Source of the DNA: Chloracidobacterium sp.
GTDB lineage: Bacteria; Acidobacteriota; Blastocatellia; Pyrinomonadales; Pyrinomonadaceae
Length of the DNA stretch: 64,000 bases
Reading direction: 5' to 3'
Assembly (NCBI GenBank): GCA_016716305.1
Contig: JADJWP010000002.1
Span: 3,284,501 to 3,348,500 of the forward strand
Positions 26,954 through 35,370 of this stretch are shown in pieces (positions within the stretch are counted from its first letter, which is position 1; each line of letters begins with the position of its first letter). Below the pieces are notes generated by a model that had not been told where the DNA came from, ran no database searches, and saw only the letters and a list, made by a program, of their open reading frames with translations. Both the position numbers and the translations under genes were made by a program.

Positions 26954-28144
26954 ATGTACAAGGGATCGAACATCAAACTGATTTGTTGCGGAGCTTCTTT
27001 TGTCGCCGCTCTGATGTTCATGCTTGGATCATGGCCAGCGAAGACCGTCAACGGTTCGAACCGAGCTATTGTGGCTACTGCTACCCCGACACCTAAACGG
27101 ATACGATCGGTCGCCGCAAAGCCGAAATACTCAGAATTTTCGCACAGCGTAAAGGCCCATAGCGTTGGATGTAGTTCGTGTCATGCCTTCCCGTCGTCGA
27201 ACTGGAAATCGGTTCGAGCAGAAGATAAGGCATTCCCCGATATCACGGAATATCCGAAACATGCTTCGTGCGTCAATTGCCACAAGCAGCAGTTCTTCAG
27301 AGGAGCAAACCCCGCGATCTGTTCGATCTGCCATACAAACCCGTCGCCGAGAAACAGTAAACGTCACCCGTTTCCGAATCCGCGTGAGATCTTCGACGAA
27401 TCGCCAAAGGGCAAAACGGCGGATTCTGATTTTCAGATCCATTTCACGCACGACATTCACGTTGAGATCGTTTCGAAGACGACGGCAAATTTACCGGCAT
27501 TCGTCAATGCATCGTGGTCAAGGGGGCGGCGGGCCGAAGAAAGCTGCAGCGTATGTCATCAAACCATCATGCCGCAGGGTGACAGTTCGGACGAATACCT
27601 TGTCAAACCGCCTGCGGATATCGGTGAGGCATTTTGGTTGAAGAAGGGAACTTTCAAATCGTCGCCGATCGGTCACACAACATGTTTCACCTGTCATTCG
27701 GCGGATTCTGGAATGAGCCCGTTACCGACGGATTGTGCGGCCTGCCACAAACTGAAAGAGAGCTTCCCTCCCGGAGATTTTATTGACGTCAACGCCGAGA
27801 AAATGGGAGCTTCGGCGCGAATGATGCGCGATGCATGGCGAACACGCACGTCTTCAGGGACCTTTCGGCACGAGTGGATGAGCCATGCCGAGATGAGTTG
27901 CTCATCCTGCCACAATGTTTCGGCGATGGTGACGACCGATCAAAACACCAGAAAAGTAGCGATCTCGTCATGTAACACTTGTCACATAACAGCGACGTCG
28001 GACGACGGCGGAATACTCAATTTTGAGATCGATCAGCGGAAAAAGACTCCAACGTTCCAGTGCGTGAAATGCCACCTTTCATTTGGCACCGGGCCGATAC
28101 CCGAATCGCACCTAAAGGCGATAACTGCCGCGGCCGGTAATTGA
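26954..28144 (+). CDS. nonaheme c-type cytochrome, periplasmic/secreted
   Basis: The 396-residue protein has an N-terminal signal segment (KLICCGASFVAALMFMLGSW) and nine CXXCH motifs: CSSCH, CVNCH, CSICH, CSVCH, CFTCH, CAACH, CSSCH, CNTCH, CVKCH. Additional histidines (FSHSVKAHSVG, HFTHDIHVE, FRHEWMSHAEM) are likely distal axial ligands. No enzyme signature is seen, so it is probably an electron carrier. It is the first gene of a plus-strand cytochrome unit with a perfect CRP-type site upstream, and the System II genes are divergent next to it. Redox partner and terminal acceptor are unknown. Confidence 0.88.
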   Translation: MYKGSNIKLICCGASFVAALMFMLGSWPAKTVNGSNRAIVATATPTPKRIRSVAAKPKYSEFSHSVKAHSVGCSSCHAFPSSNWKSVRAEDKAFPDITEYPKHASCVNCHKQQFFRGANPAICSICHTNPSPRNSKRHPFPNPREIFDESPKGKTADSDFQIHFTHDIHVEIVSKTTANLPAFVNASWSRGRRAEESCSVCHQTIMPQGDSSDEYLVKPPADIGEAFWLKKGTFKSSPIGHTTCFTCHSADSGMSPLPTDCAACHKLKESFPPGDFIDVNAEKMGASARMMRDAWRTRTSSGTFRHEWMSHAEMSCSSCHNVSAMVTTDQNTRKVAISSCNTCHITATSDDGGILNFEIDQRKKTPTFQCVKCHLSFGTGPIPESHLKAITAAAGN

Positions 28145-28157
28145 GCCGCTTTTTGAG

Positions 28158-29078
28158 ATGACCCAAACCGGTGAAAATGTCAGAACGCCCTGCGAGCCGA
28201 AAGCGGCCTCACCCACAAAATTGGTTGCGGTCGCAGCGTGGTTCCTTTTGCTGGTGATCTGCATTTCCTCCTGTCGAGGTGACGCTTCAAAGATCGATCC
28301 CTCGGACGTTGAAGCCCCGAAGCCCGAACCAACCGCGAGCGTTGTAAAGTTCGAGTTCCCGGATAAGGACTACGGGAAGTTTGACCACCAGAGCGAGCAG
28401 CACGTTCGCCTTCCATGTCAGGTTTGCCACACGAATGACGGTCAGGCTGCCAAGGTGAAATTTACCGGTCACATTCCGTGTTCAAGCTGTCATACAGAGC
28501 ACTTCGCAGAGAAGAACGTAGCCCTCTGTTCGATCTGTCACACCGATGCGGAATCGGGAAACATGAAGAGTTTTCCGCCACTTCGGTCGTTCAACGCACG
28601 TTTTGATCACGCCCGTCACACGCCGCACGCTAATTGTGCGACCTGTCATTCGCCAACGCAGCGAGGCACGGGTTTTTCGGTTCCGACAAGGGCCAACGCG
28701 CACACGACTTGTTTTCAATGTCACGGGGCAGACGCTGCGATCGCAAAATCTGAGATCGCCAAAGGGAACAATATCGATTCCTGTGCGACCTGTCACCAAC
28801 AAGGAACTCCGGGGGCGGGACGTGCATTTGCGAAATACGCAGGAGGATTTTCTCATGCAAAACATGGCGGCCCGCAGCGACTTTCGTGCAATAGCTGTCA
28901 TACGATCCAAGCCGGCGCGAGACGCGACCGACAAGTCTCGGCACCAGAAACTGCGATGCACTTTGCGGCCGGTCGAGGTCAATCTTGTGCAACGTGCCAC
29001 AATGGCAAGCGAGCTTTCGGCGGCGAAGATTTTAGCAGCTGCAAACGATGTCATCAGGGCGATTCTTTTAAGTTTTAG
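28158..29078 (+). CDS. nonaheme c-type cytochrome lipoprotein
   Basis: The 306-residue product has a lipobox (LLLVICISSC, lipidated Cys about residue 39) and nine CXXCH motifs: CQVCH, CSSCH, CSICH, CATCH, CFQCH, CATCH, CNSCH, CATCH, CKRCH. Segments like FDHARHTPHANCATCH and FSHAKHGGPQRLSCNSCH have the F-x-H-x-x-H...CXXCH spacing of cytochrome c7/c3 modules. It should be anchored to a membrane leaflet, possibly the outer membrane. It begins 13 bases after the first nonaheme gene, so the two are co-expressed. Confidence 0.88.
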   Translation: MTQTGENVRTPCEPKAASPTKLVAVAAWFLLLVICISSCRGDASKIDPSDVEAPKPEPTASVVKFEFPDKDYGKFDHQSEQHVRLPCQVCHTNDGQAAKVKFTGHIPCSSCHTEHFAEKNVALCSICHTDAESGNMKSFPPLRSFNARFDHARHTPHANCATCHSPTQRGTGFSVPTRANAHTTCFQCHGADAAIAKSEIAKGNNIDSCATCHQQGTPGAGRAFAKYAGGFSHAKHGGPQRLSCNSCHTIQAGARRDRQVSAPETAMHFAAGRGQSCATCHNGKRAFGGEDFSSCKRCHQGDSFKF

Positions 29079-29202
29079 GGTTGAAACTAATTGCCGCGAA
29101 GTTTTTCGCGGTCATGAACGGCAGTAATGTGGTATTTCGGGGCATTTGACTCAGATGGAGCACGAATATTGCCCTAAACAGGGCTGTTTCTTGACTAATG
29201 AG

Positions 29203-29219
29203 TTGGCACGTCCTTTGCT
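29203..29219 (+). promoter_or_regulatory. sigma-54 (RpoN) -24/-12 promoter
   Basis: TTGGCACGTCCTTTGCT has the -24 element TGGCAC (GG at 29205-29206) and the -12 element TTGC (GC at 29217-29218) with the obligatory 12-base register. The start would be near 29230, giving a leader of about 60 bases for the monoheme cytochrome at 29293. GCCCTAAACAGGGC at 29171-29184 is a nearby inverted repeat. No enhancer-binding protein gene is in the window. Confidence 0.7.
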
Positions 29220-29292
29220 TGATGAATAGTTGACGGCGGGAAAATGCCCGTCGATCGCAATGATCAACAAACATTACTTTCGGAGTACTTTC

Positions 29293-29634
29293 ATGAACAA
29301 CTATAAACTCAAGATCCTCACAATAGCCCTTTTTGCTGTACCTATCATCTTCACGGCATCGTATAGCGGCGTCGTAACGAATGCCATGCCGATTGCCGAT
29401 GACGACTCGGCGGCGGTCTATAAGGCGAAATGCGCAATGTGCCATAGTCCAAAGGCGGAAAAGCACTTTGATGCCGCCTTGGCCGATGAACACCACGTTA
29501 AGGCGATCCTTGAAGGACAAAAGGGCGAAAAGCCGCCATTCATGCCGGCGTTCAAGGACAAGGGCATCGATGCCGCAAAAGCACAGGCGCTTGTTGCCTA
29601 CATGCGGTCGCTGAGGACCCCACCCGCTGAATAA
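29293..29634 (+). CDS. small monoheme class I cytochrome c
   Basis: The 113-residue product starts at ATG 29293, with GGAG seven bases upstream. It has a signal peptide (LKILTIALFAVPIIFTASY), a single CAMCH motif at about residue 53 and a downstream methionine in PPFMPAF as the likely sixth haem ligand, then an ALVAYMRSL helix, the classic class I layout. It is a soluble periplasmic one-electron shuttle. The dedicated sigma-54 promoter separates its control from the CRP-type regulated neighbours. Confidence 0.9.
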   Translation: MNNYKLKILTIALFAVPIIFTASYSGVVTNAMPIADDDSAAVYKAKCAMCHSPKAEKHFDAALADEHHVKAILEGQKGEKPPFMPAFKDKGIDAAKAQALVAYMRSLRTPPAE

Positions 29635-29686
29635 GCGTTGAGGAGGCGGGTCAAACGAACGGTTCAGTCGCTATACGGCGAACTCA

Positions 29687-29772
29687 GATCAAGTGCTTGA
29701 TCGAGGGCTGTCGGTGATGCCGGTCAGCGTCCGGTGCGTCATTGTAACGAGAATTTCATCTACGAGATGAAA
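29687..29772. other. palindromes in the leader of the NapC/NirT-type gene
   Basis: GATCAAGTGCTTGATC (29687-29702) is a perfect 16-base palindrome, and TTTCATCT-ACG-AGATGAAA (29754-29772) a perfect eight-pair hairpin. Both lie in the 249-base gap before ATG 29884, and could be operators or mRNA structures for the octaheme gene. No CRP-type TGTGA-N6-TCACA site is present here. Confidence 0.4.
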
Positions 29773-29883
29773 GTTCGGAACATTGTCGGCCGGAGCTGAC
29801 TTGTTTCCGTTTAGCGATCGATCAGTGCGGTCGACTTTGTGGTGCCGAACTCTCTGTTCAAGAACGAGGAGCAATTGCAAACT

Positions 29884-31503
29884 ATGAGCGAAGAAGAACT
29901 AACTGAAAACAAGGAATTGCCGTCAGAGAAAAAGGCGGTTCCCAGCCTTTTTAGGAACTTTATCAGCTTTGCGGGGTTTGCGATCGTCACTGCCGCGCTG
30001 ACGAGCATTGCCCTGCTTTTCCTTATCGAGATCTCGGGGACGTCAGACAATCCATACACGGTCTTGGTGACTTATATTCTACTACCGAGCGTGATGCTGT
30101 TCGGTTTAGCGGTCGCCGGGATAGGGGCTTTGTTGGAAAGACGAAGGCGGCTGCGATCGCCAGGTATGGATATTACGCCATACCCGATCATTGACCTGAA
30201 TGATCCGGCTCGACGACGCTCGCTGCTCGCTTTCATTGCCGGAACCTTCTTCTTCCTTTTTATCAGTGCGTTCGGCAGTTACCGGGCGTTTGAGTATACC
30301 GAATCAGTTTCGTTCTGCGGCCAACAATGTCATACCGTTATGAAACCGGAATTCGTCGCATTCCAGGCCTCGCCGCACTCGAGTATAAAGTGCGTTGATT
30401 GCCACGTCGGCGGCGGGCCGGAAGCGTATGTGCGGTCAAAGCTGAACGGTATGCGGCAACTTTATGGCGTTGCTTTCAATTCGTTCGATCGTCCGATCCA
30501 TACACCTATCAAGAATATGCGTTTGGCCGAGGAGACCTGCGCAAAGTGCCATCGACCTGAAATGTATTACGGCGATCAGCTCAAGGTCTTCAACCATTAT
30601 GGGTTCGATGAGAAAAATTCGCTCCGACAGATCAGAATGATGATAAAGGTCGGCGGCGGTACAGCCGAACGCGGTCCAACCGGCGGCATCCATTGGCACA
30701 TGAATCTCGACAACGAGATCACATATATCGCGACCGACGATAAGCGCCAGAATATTCCATGGGTGAGGATGAAGACCGCTAATGGCGAGGTGGTTGAATA
30801 CCTCGCCGAAAACGCCAACTTCACTTCGCAGCAGATCGAACAGGCAACGAAAAAGCGAATGGACTGCATCGATTGTCATAATCGTCCGACGCATATCTAC
30901 CTGTCGCCGAACAAAGCGGTCGATCAGGCACTTGCAGCCGCACGGATCGATCAATCACTGCCGTTCATCAAGGCCAAAGCGGTCGAGGTTCTCTCGAAAG
31001 CGTACAACACAAACGATGAAGCCGTTGCAGCTATAAATGCCGATCTGGCGGAATATTACCGAACGTCGCATCCGGACGTTTATGCGTCACGGAGAGGCGT
31101 TGTGGACGGTGCCATCGCAGAGATTGCACGGATCTATCAGACCTACTTTTTCCCGGAAATGAAGACCAACTGGTCAAGCCATATCGACAATATCGGGCAT
31201 TTTAACGCGCAAGGGTGTTTTCGATGTCACGATGGGCAGCACAAGAGCAAGGAAGGGAAGGTCATTCGAAATGATTGTGCTATTTGCCATACGACGCTCG
31301 ATCAGACGTTTGCCGGCCAGACCTTCACCCCGCCTAACGGTATGTTCAAACATCCGGTCGATCTCGGCGACCGCAACACATGGCAGTGTGCGGCGTGTCA
31401 CACAGGCGACAGCTCATTCAAACATCCGCTGAATCTTGGTGATATATCGAGGTTCCAATGTGCGGAGTGCCACAAGGGCGAGAGCTTTAAGGTTGCTCGT
31501 TAG
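29884..31503 (+). CDS. NapC/NirT-like membrane octaheme cytochrome c
   Basis: The product has 539 residues from ATG 29884 (AGGAG 12 bases upstream; an in-frame GTG at 29839 is less likely). Three hydrophobic segments lie near residues 25-50, 59-84 and 113-133. The haem part begins with FCGQQCHTVM, a CX3CH motif at 145-150, then CVDCH, CAKCH, CIDCH, CFRCH, CAICH, CAACH, CAECH. The CX3CH opening plus SPHSSIKCVDCHVGGG resembles NapC/NirT quinol dehydrogenases, which pass electrons from the menaquinol pool to periplasmic cytochromes. It is therefore the likely inner-membrane entry point for this cluster. Confidence 0.87.
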   Translation: MSEEELTENKELPSEKKAVPSLFRNFISFAGFAIVTAALTSIALLFLIEISGTSDNPYTVLVTYILLPSVMLFGLAVAGIGALLERRRRLRSPGMDITPYPIIDLNDPARRRSLLAFIAGTFFFLFISAFGSYRAFEYTESVSFCGQQCHTVMKPEFVAFQASPHSSIKCVDCHVGGGPEAYVRSKLNGMRQLYGVAFNSFDRPIHTPIKNMRLAEETCAKCHRPEMYYGDQLKVFNHYGFDEKNSLRQIRMMIKVGGGTAERGPTGGIHWHMNLDNEITYIATDDKRQNIPWVRMKTANGEVVEYLAENANFTSQQIEQATKKRMDCIDCHNRPTHIYLSPNKAVDQALAAARIDQSLPFIKAKAVEVLSKAYNTNDEAVAAINADLAEYYRTSHPDVYASRRGVVDGAIAEIARIYQTYFFPEMKTNWSSHIDNIGHFNAQGCFRCHDGQHKSKEGKVIRNDCAICHTTLDQTFAGQTFTPPNGMFKHPVDLGDRNTWQCAACHTGDSSFKHPLNLGDISRFQCAECHKGESFKVAR

Positions 31504-31523
31504 CTGGACCAAGAAAAGAAAAA

Positions 31524-31556
31524 CCGCGGCGATCAGTCTGGACTGATTCGCCGCGG
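31524..31556. terminator. bidirectional terminator between convergent cytochrome and porin genes
   Basis: CCGCGGCGATCAGT and ACTGATTCGCCGCGG form a long GC-rich stem with one bulge around CTGG. Read leftward (minus strand) it is followed by TTTTTCTTTTC, ideal for ending the beta-barrel transcript; rightward the T-run is weaker. Confidence 0.85.
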
Positions 31557-31588
31557 AACTGTTTTCCCACCTGAAAAAACTCTAATTG

Positions 31589-33646
31589 CTATCTGTCGGC
31601 TCCACGTCCGAGATAGATCCTCAATGACATATAGGGCAAGTGGGCGTTGTAGTCCTGGGTGTTTTGGAACTTTTCGGTATAACCGAAATACTGATATCCA
31701 ATATTCCAGTCGATGTATCGCGAAAGCATTACCGACATTCGGAATTCCGGCATCTTGAATGTCATCGGATACGAAGTGATTATGTTCTGAGGGAGCGTCG
31801 AGACAAGATCTTTCTGTCCTTGGTCGTTGCTGAACCGATAGCTTCCAAAAAGTGTGATCCTTTTTATCGGCCGAGCTGTTACATCGACGAATGCGTAGTG
31901 GTCACGCATATAAAACTCGCTTATCCCTTGTAGACGCTGACCGCTAACCGGGACAATGATCGCCGACTCGCTCTTGATATACGTGTATGTGTATCCACCG
32001 CTGAGGCTAAACTCAGGGATCGGATCCCAATCGAGGCTGCCAGAGTAGGTTCTGTTCCTGACATCTGCACCAAAATCCCTTGGCGGAACTTCGATGGACT
32101 GCGCCGGATTGGTGTTGTTCTTCACGATCGCAGAAAGATTTGCAGCGACCTTGTTGAAACTCCACCTACTCCGAACTCGGAAGTTCGTGAACCGATAGTT
32201 CGCCAGCCGCGTGAATACGTTGTCGGCACGACCGCGTTCGACATCAGCGAAAATAGCCCAGTTCTTCATCGGTTTGATCTTCGTCCCGGCAAGGAATGTG
32301 TGGGTCGAATTCGAAAACTCGTCCACCTCAGTTGTCGGGGTAGCAGAGGCGAAATTGCGGTCGAACAATTCGAGGACGGACTGACGATGCGTATACCGGT
32401 AACCGATGTTGAAACCGAACATGCTATTGGCTTGATAGTCGGCCTCTACGGTATTGACATATCGTTTGTAACTCGTAAGACGATGTGAAAGCGTATTCGT
32501 GAACGTCGTCGGCCGCGGAGCTCCTGCCGATGTCCTTGAGTAGACTGCCTCAGCAAAAAGATTGCCGCCTGTGATGTTGAACTGATCAAATGTAAACGTG
32601 TTCGAGATCCGGAACTTGTCCGTTACCATGTAGGTCAACCCGAGATCGGCACGTGTCTGCGGTCGTTTTGAATCTCCACGGATCTCAAAACGGTCGAGGT
32701 CAATTTGGTTATTCGAGTTGTCGCGGCCCGTAAGAGCTTCGAAAAGCGTGAAATTGGTGCGCGAATCTGAATATGAGATGCGCGCTGTCATGTCGAGCTT
32801 CTTAGCGAAGGTTCTTTGAGCAGTAAAGATACCGAAATGGGTTTCGCCGAGAACCGGATTTTGCCGATCGAATGTAAATAGCCGCGGGTTGTTTGTTGGG
32901 TTGTTTCCTAGATTCAAACCAAATTGAGTGAACCGCGTATGGTCGTCAAAGTTCCGATAACCGTATGTACCCGTGAGATTGAACCCAAGCAGCTTGCCGT
33001 CTATACCAGCCCTCAGATCGTGAGCCTCGGTACTGACAAATGAAACAACGGGGAATTCGTCGCTATACGCCCGAGTCGTGTAACCACCAGTACCGCGGAC
33101 GGTGTTCAGCGAATATCCGAACCGCATCCGAAAATCAGGGCTTTCCGGAAATACGATCAGATCGATATCACCGAGTGTCCGGCGAGAATCCGCATCGTGC
33201 TGGCTTAGTGCATGATTGTTGAGGTTGTTGTAAAAGCTCACTCGGCGAACATTTGTATCGAGCCTATATTTGCCGGTGCGTTCCATATTGATACGCAGGA
33301 AGCCCGACGGGTCGGCTCCCCAACCCGACGAGATAATGAGGGCTGAGTCGAAAACCTTGTAACCTTTACCTTTGTCTTCGACGACAATGCTCGAATCGAA
33401 TACTCGAAATCCGTTTCGGTAATTCAAATCGCTGCGAAACTTTTCCCTATTACCATCAACGCTTACGTTCCGGGCACCGATCTCTGTGCTCACAGAGATC
33501 TCAAATCTCTCATCCGTCGCCGGCGTTTCGGAGGTCGGTGAGTTCTGTCCGATACCGGAAGTGGTCATCAAAGCGGCGGCAACAAGAACAAACGTCGATC
33601 TTATCCAAATCCCTCGTGTTGCGAATAGACTAATTGTGTTGATCAT
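31589..33646 (-). CDS. outer-membrane beta-barrel protein, MtrB/PioB/DmsF-like partner of the decaheme cytochrome
   Basis: The 685-residue product starts at ATG 33646, with a signal peptide ending near MTTSGIGQ. The mature sequence alternates short polar turns with amphipathic strands throughout (RFEISVSTEIGARNVSVDG; GFNLTGTYGYRNFDDHTRF; EFSLSGGYTYTYIKSES; MSVMLSRYIDWNIGYQYFG), as in a barrel of more than 20 strands. It begins 20 bases after the DmsE/MtrA-like decaheme gene. In MtrAB, PioAB and DmsEF systems the decaheme protein threads such a porin to move electrons across the outer membrane. The N-terminal CXXC seen in Shewanella MtrB is absent. Family assignment is by size, predicted topology and adjacency. 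Confidence 0.78.
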   Translation of the reverse strand: MINTISLFATRGIWIRSTFVLVAAALMTTSGIGQNSPTSETPATDERFEISVSTEIGARNVSVDGNREKFRSDLNYRNGFRVFDSSIVVEDKGKGYKVFDSALIISSGWGADPSGFLRINMERTGKYRLDTNVRRVSFYNNLNNHALSQHDADSRRTLGDIDLIVFPESPDFRMRFGYSLNTVRGTGGYTTRAYSDEFPVVSFVSTEAHDLRAGIDGKLLGFNLTGTYGYRNFDDHTRFTQFGLNLGNNPTNNPRLFTFDRQNPVLGETHFGIFTAQRTFAKKLDMTARISYSDSRTNFTLFEALTGRDNSNNQIDLDRFEIRGDSKRPQTRADLGLTYMVTDKFRISNTFTFDQFNITGGNLFAEAVYSRTSAGAPRPTTFTNTLSHRLTSYKRYVNTVEADYQANSMFGFNIGYRYTHRQSVLELFDRNFASATPTTEVDEFSNSTHTFLAGTKIKPMKNWAIFADVERGRADNVFTRLANYRFTNFRVRSRWSFNKVAANLSAIVKNNTNPAQSIEVPPRDFGADVRNRTYSGSLDWDPIPEFSLSGGYTYTYIKSESAIIVPVSGQRLQGISEFYMRDHYAFVDVTARPIKRITLFGSYRFSNDQGQKDLVSTLPQNIITSYPMTFKMPEFRMSVMLSRYIDWNIGYQYFGYTEKFQNTQDYNAHLPYMSLRIYLGRGADR

Positions 33647-33665
33647 GATCGTTGTCTTTTGCCTC

Positions 33666-34697
33666 CTAGCGGAAGAAATCTTTGTTAGTATTTGATCCGT
33701 GTATTGCAACGTGGCAGATAGTGCAGTTCTGATATCTGACTACTGCCTGGTTGTGGAACGATGGTGTGTCCGGTGCCAACTGCTCAGTAATGCTGCTGTG
33801 GCATTCGAGACAAAGCTGGCGAACAGAATTGCGTTTGAGCATCTTCGGATTGCTGGCGCCATGTGGTGTATGACATGCCGAGCAACCCTCGAGGGTTAAC
33901 GGGGCATGTTCGAATACGAACGGCCCTTGCTTGTTCGTGTGACACCGAACACATGCATTGTCCGCACCAAACGTTGCGCGGGTCTGTTTACTTTCGAAGC
34001 CACCATGCGGGTTATGACAGTCGCTGCAGCTCATCTGGCCTTCAAGGACCTTGTGATGGAATGGTTTTGAGAACTGAGCCTTTGTTTCGGTGTGGCATCC
34101 AATGCAAAGCTGGGGTTCGTTGGACTTTAGCATTGCTCGGTTTGCAAGATTGGGCCGTTGAGCGGCTGCATCACCGATATTGGTTATCGACCCTGCTTTG
34201 AAATCGCCAAACTTAGAGCCGTGTGCTGAATGGCAATCGGTGCATCCGACGTTATTTCGCCAGTGTTCGCCTCTACGAAAATTGTTGTGGTTCTCCTTAC
34301 CCGCGTGGCAGGCCAAGCAAGATTCGGAAACGGCCTTGGCGTCCATTTCTTTAAAGATCTTTATTTTTGTCTTATCGCCGCCGCCATCCACATGTTCCTT
34401 ACCAGGCCCGTGACAGGATTCGCAGCCGACCACTTTGTTTTTCCAGTCCGGAAGTTCTCCGAGTTTGCCATGAGTTGTTTGGGCAACGTCGTTGAATTGA
34501 GACTCATGACACGCCTTACAGGTTTCACTGCCAACGTAATTGTCGTCTTTACCATACCCTTCGATGAGTAGGGTTTCACTCACGGCCGAAGCCGATGTGC
34601 CGGCTACCGGCGAGGTCAATCCGACAACGAACCAAACCGAAAGAAACAGAACGAAGCCGACCAGTAAGACAAGTTTAAAGTTTTTTGCTGAAGCCAT
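33666..34697 (-). CDS. decaheme c-type cytochrome, DmsE/MtrA-like
   Basis: The 343-residue protein has an N-terminal signal/anchor and ten CXXCH motifs: CKACH, CESCH, CLACH, CTDCH, CIGCH, CSDCH, CVRCH, CSACH, CLECH, CTICH. YVGSETCKACHESQF and the repeated CXXCHxPHG pattern are typical of DmsE/MtrA/PioA. Length and haem number match that family. GGGGAGG lies eight bases before the ATG. It precedes the barrel gene, making an MtrAB-type pair, and a perfect CRP-type operator lies 90 bases upstream. It probably conducts electrons through the outer-membrane barrel to or from an extracellular partner. Confidence 0.92.
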   Translation of the reverse strand: MASAKNFKLVLLVGFVLFLSVWFVVGLTSPVAGTSASAVSETLLIEGYGKDDNYVGSETCKACHESQFNDVAQTTHGKLGELPDWKNKVVGCESCHGPGKEHVDGGGDKTKIKIFKEMDAKAVSESCLACHAGKENHNNFRRGEHWRNNVGCTDCHSAHGSKFGDFKAGSITNIGDAAAQRPNLANRAMLKSNEPQLCIGCHTETKAQFSKPFHHKVLEGQMSCSDCHNPHGGFESKQTRATFGADNACVRCHTNKQGPFVFEHAPLTLEGCSACHTPHGASNPKMLKRNSVRQLCLECHSSITEQLAPDTPSFHNQAVVRYQNCTICHVAIHGSNTNKDFFR

Positions 34698-34786
34698 ATG
34701 AATTGCCTCCCCAAGTACTTGGTCTGCCGTAAGGAATTGCTATGCGGAGATCCGCGAGAACGTTAACATCAGTCGAACTGCCCAAC

Positions 34787-34802
34787 TGTGATAAGTGTCA
34801 CA
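34787..34802. promoter_or_regulatory. perfect CRP/FNR-type operator upstream of the decaheme-porin pair
   Basis: TGTGATAAGTGTCACA matches TGTGA-N6-TCACA. On the minus strand a -10-like GTTAAC (34762-34767) lies 20 bases downstream, the same spacing as at the 26861 site. It overlaps neither flanking coding sequence. Confidence 0.75.
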
Positions 34803-34825
34803 GAAACACGGAAAATCGCACCTTT

Positions 34826-35296
34826 TTATTGATCTCGGGCCCGTCTTTGGCGGAGTTGGAGGCCGATACCGAGAATACGGATCAGCCGGGAGCGTGGCAC
34901 TTCCTCGTTTCGCAGGAATTTATCAAAGTCGTCTCGCTCGATCCGTTCGACCTGGCAGGTCGAAACGGCCCGAACACTGTAGGTATAACCGACTTCGGCG
35001 AACATTTCGGTAATACCGAAAACCTCATGCGGATCAGCGTAGCGCACCAGTACGTTTTCGTTCTTTTGTGTGTCGGAAACCAGCACTGCCCTTCCTTCGC
35101 AAAGAATGCTGACCGATGATGGGATATGGCCTTTTTCGACAAGCAGTTCGCCTGCCTTGATCTCGCGAATTAAACGGATCATCTGCAAGGCCTTCCGGGT
35201 TCGTGACGAGAGGTCGCGAAACAACCCTTCGTCATTTATTCTGGTGCCCGATACTTCGGCTGGATTTATTACGTATTCTGGATAGATTGGCCTCAC
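34826..35296 (-). CDS. Crp/Fnr-like effector-domain protein lacking the DNA-binding HTH
   Basis: The 156-residue protein contains a complete cyclic-nucleotide-binding-like beta-roll (AGELLVEKGHIPSSVSILCEGRAVL; DPHEVFGITEMFAE; VSTCQVERIERDDFDKFL) but stops (RQRRARDQ) where the dimer helix and winged HTH should follow. GTG 35296 is preferred over GTG 35302 because GGAG then lies nine bases upstream. It lies between a full FNR-like gene and the decaheme gene, with its own perfect CRP-type operator. It may bind a ligand and modulate the FNR-like protein by heterodimerisation, or be a degenerate regulator; both are inference. Confidence 0.75.
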   Translation of the reverse strand: MRPIYPEYVINPAEVSGTRINDEGLFRDLSSRTRKALQMIRLIREIKAGELLVEKGHIPSSVSILCEGRAVLVSDTQKNENVLVRYADPHEVFGITEMFAEVGYTYSVRAVSTCQVERIERDDFDKFLRNEEVPRSRLIRILGIGLQLRQRRARDQ

Positions 35297-35370
35297 CCCC
35301 ACTGACTCCGCGGGTCAGGCCAAGAATGTCACTGATGCGACCTAGAGATAGGATTTGAGTCACATTCGGC

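Noticed and set aside
29687..29702. GATCAAGTGCTTGATC as an FNR box
   Set aside because: The FNR box is TTGAT-N4-ATCAA; here the halves are everted, so it is only noted as a palindrome.
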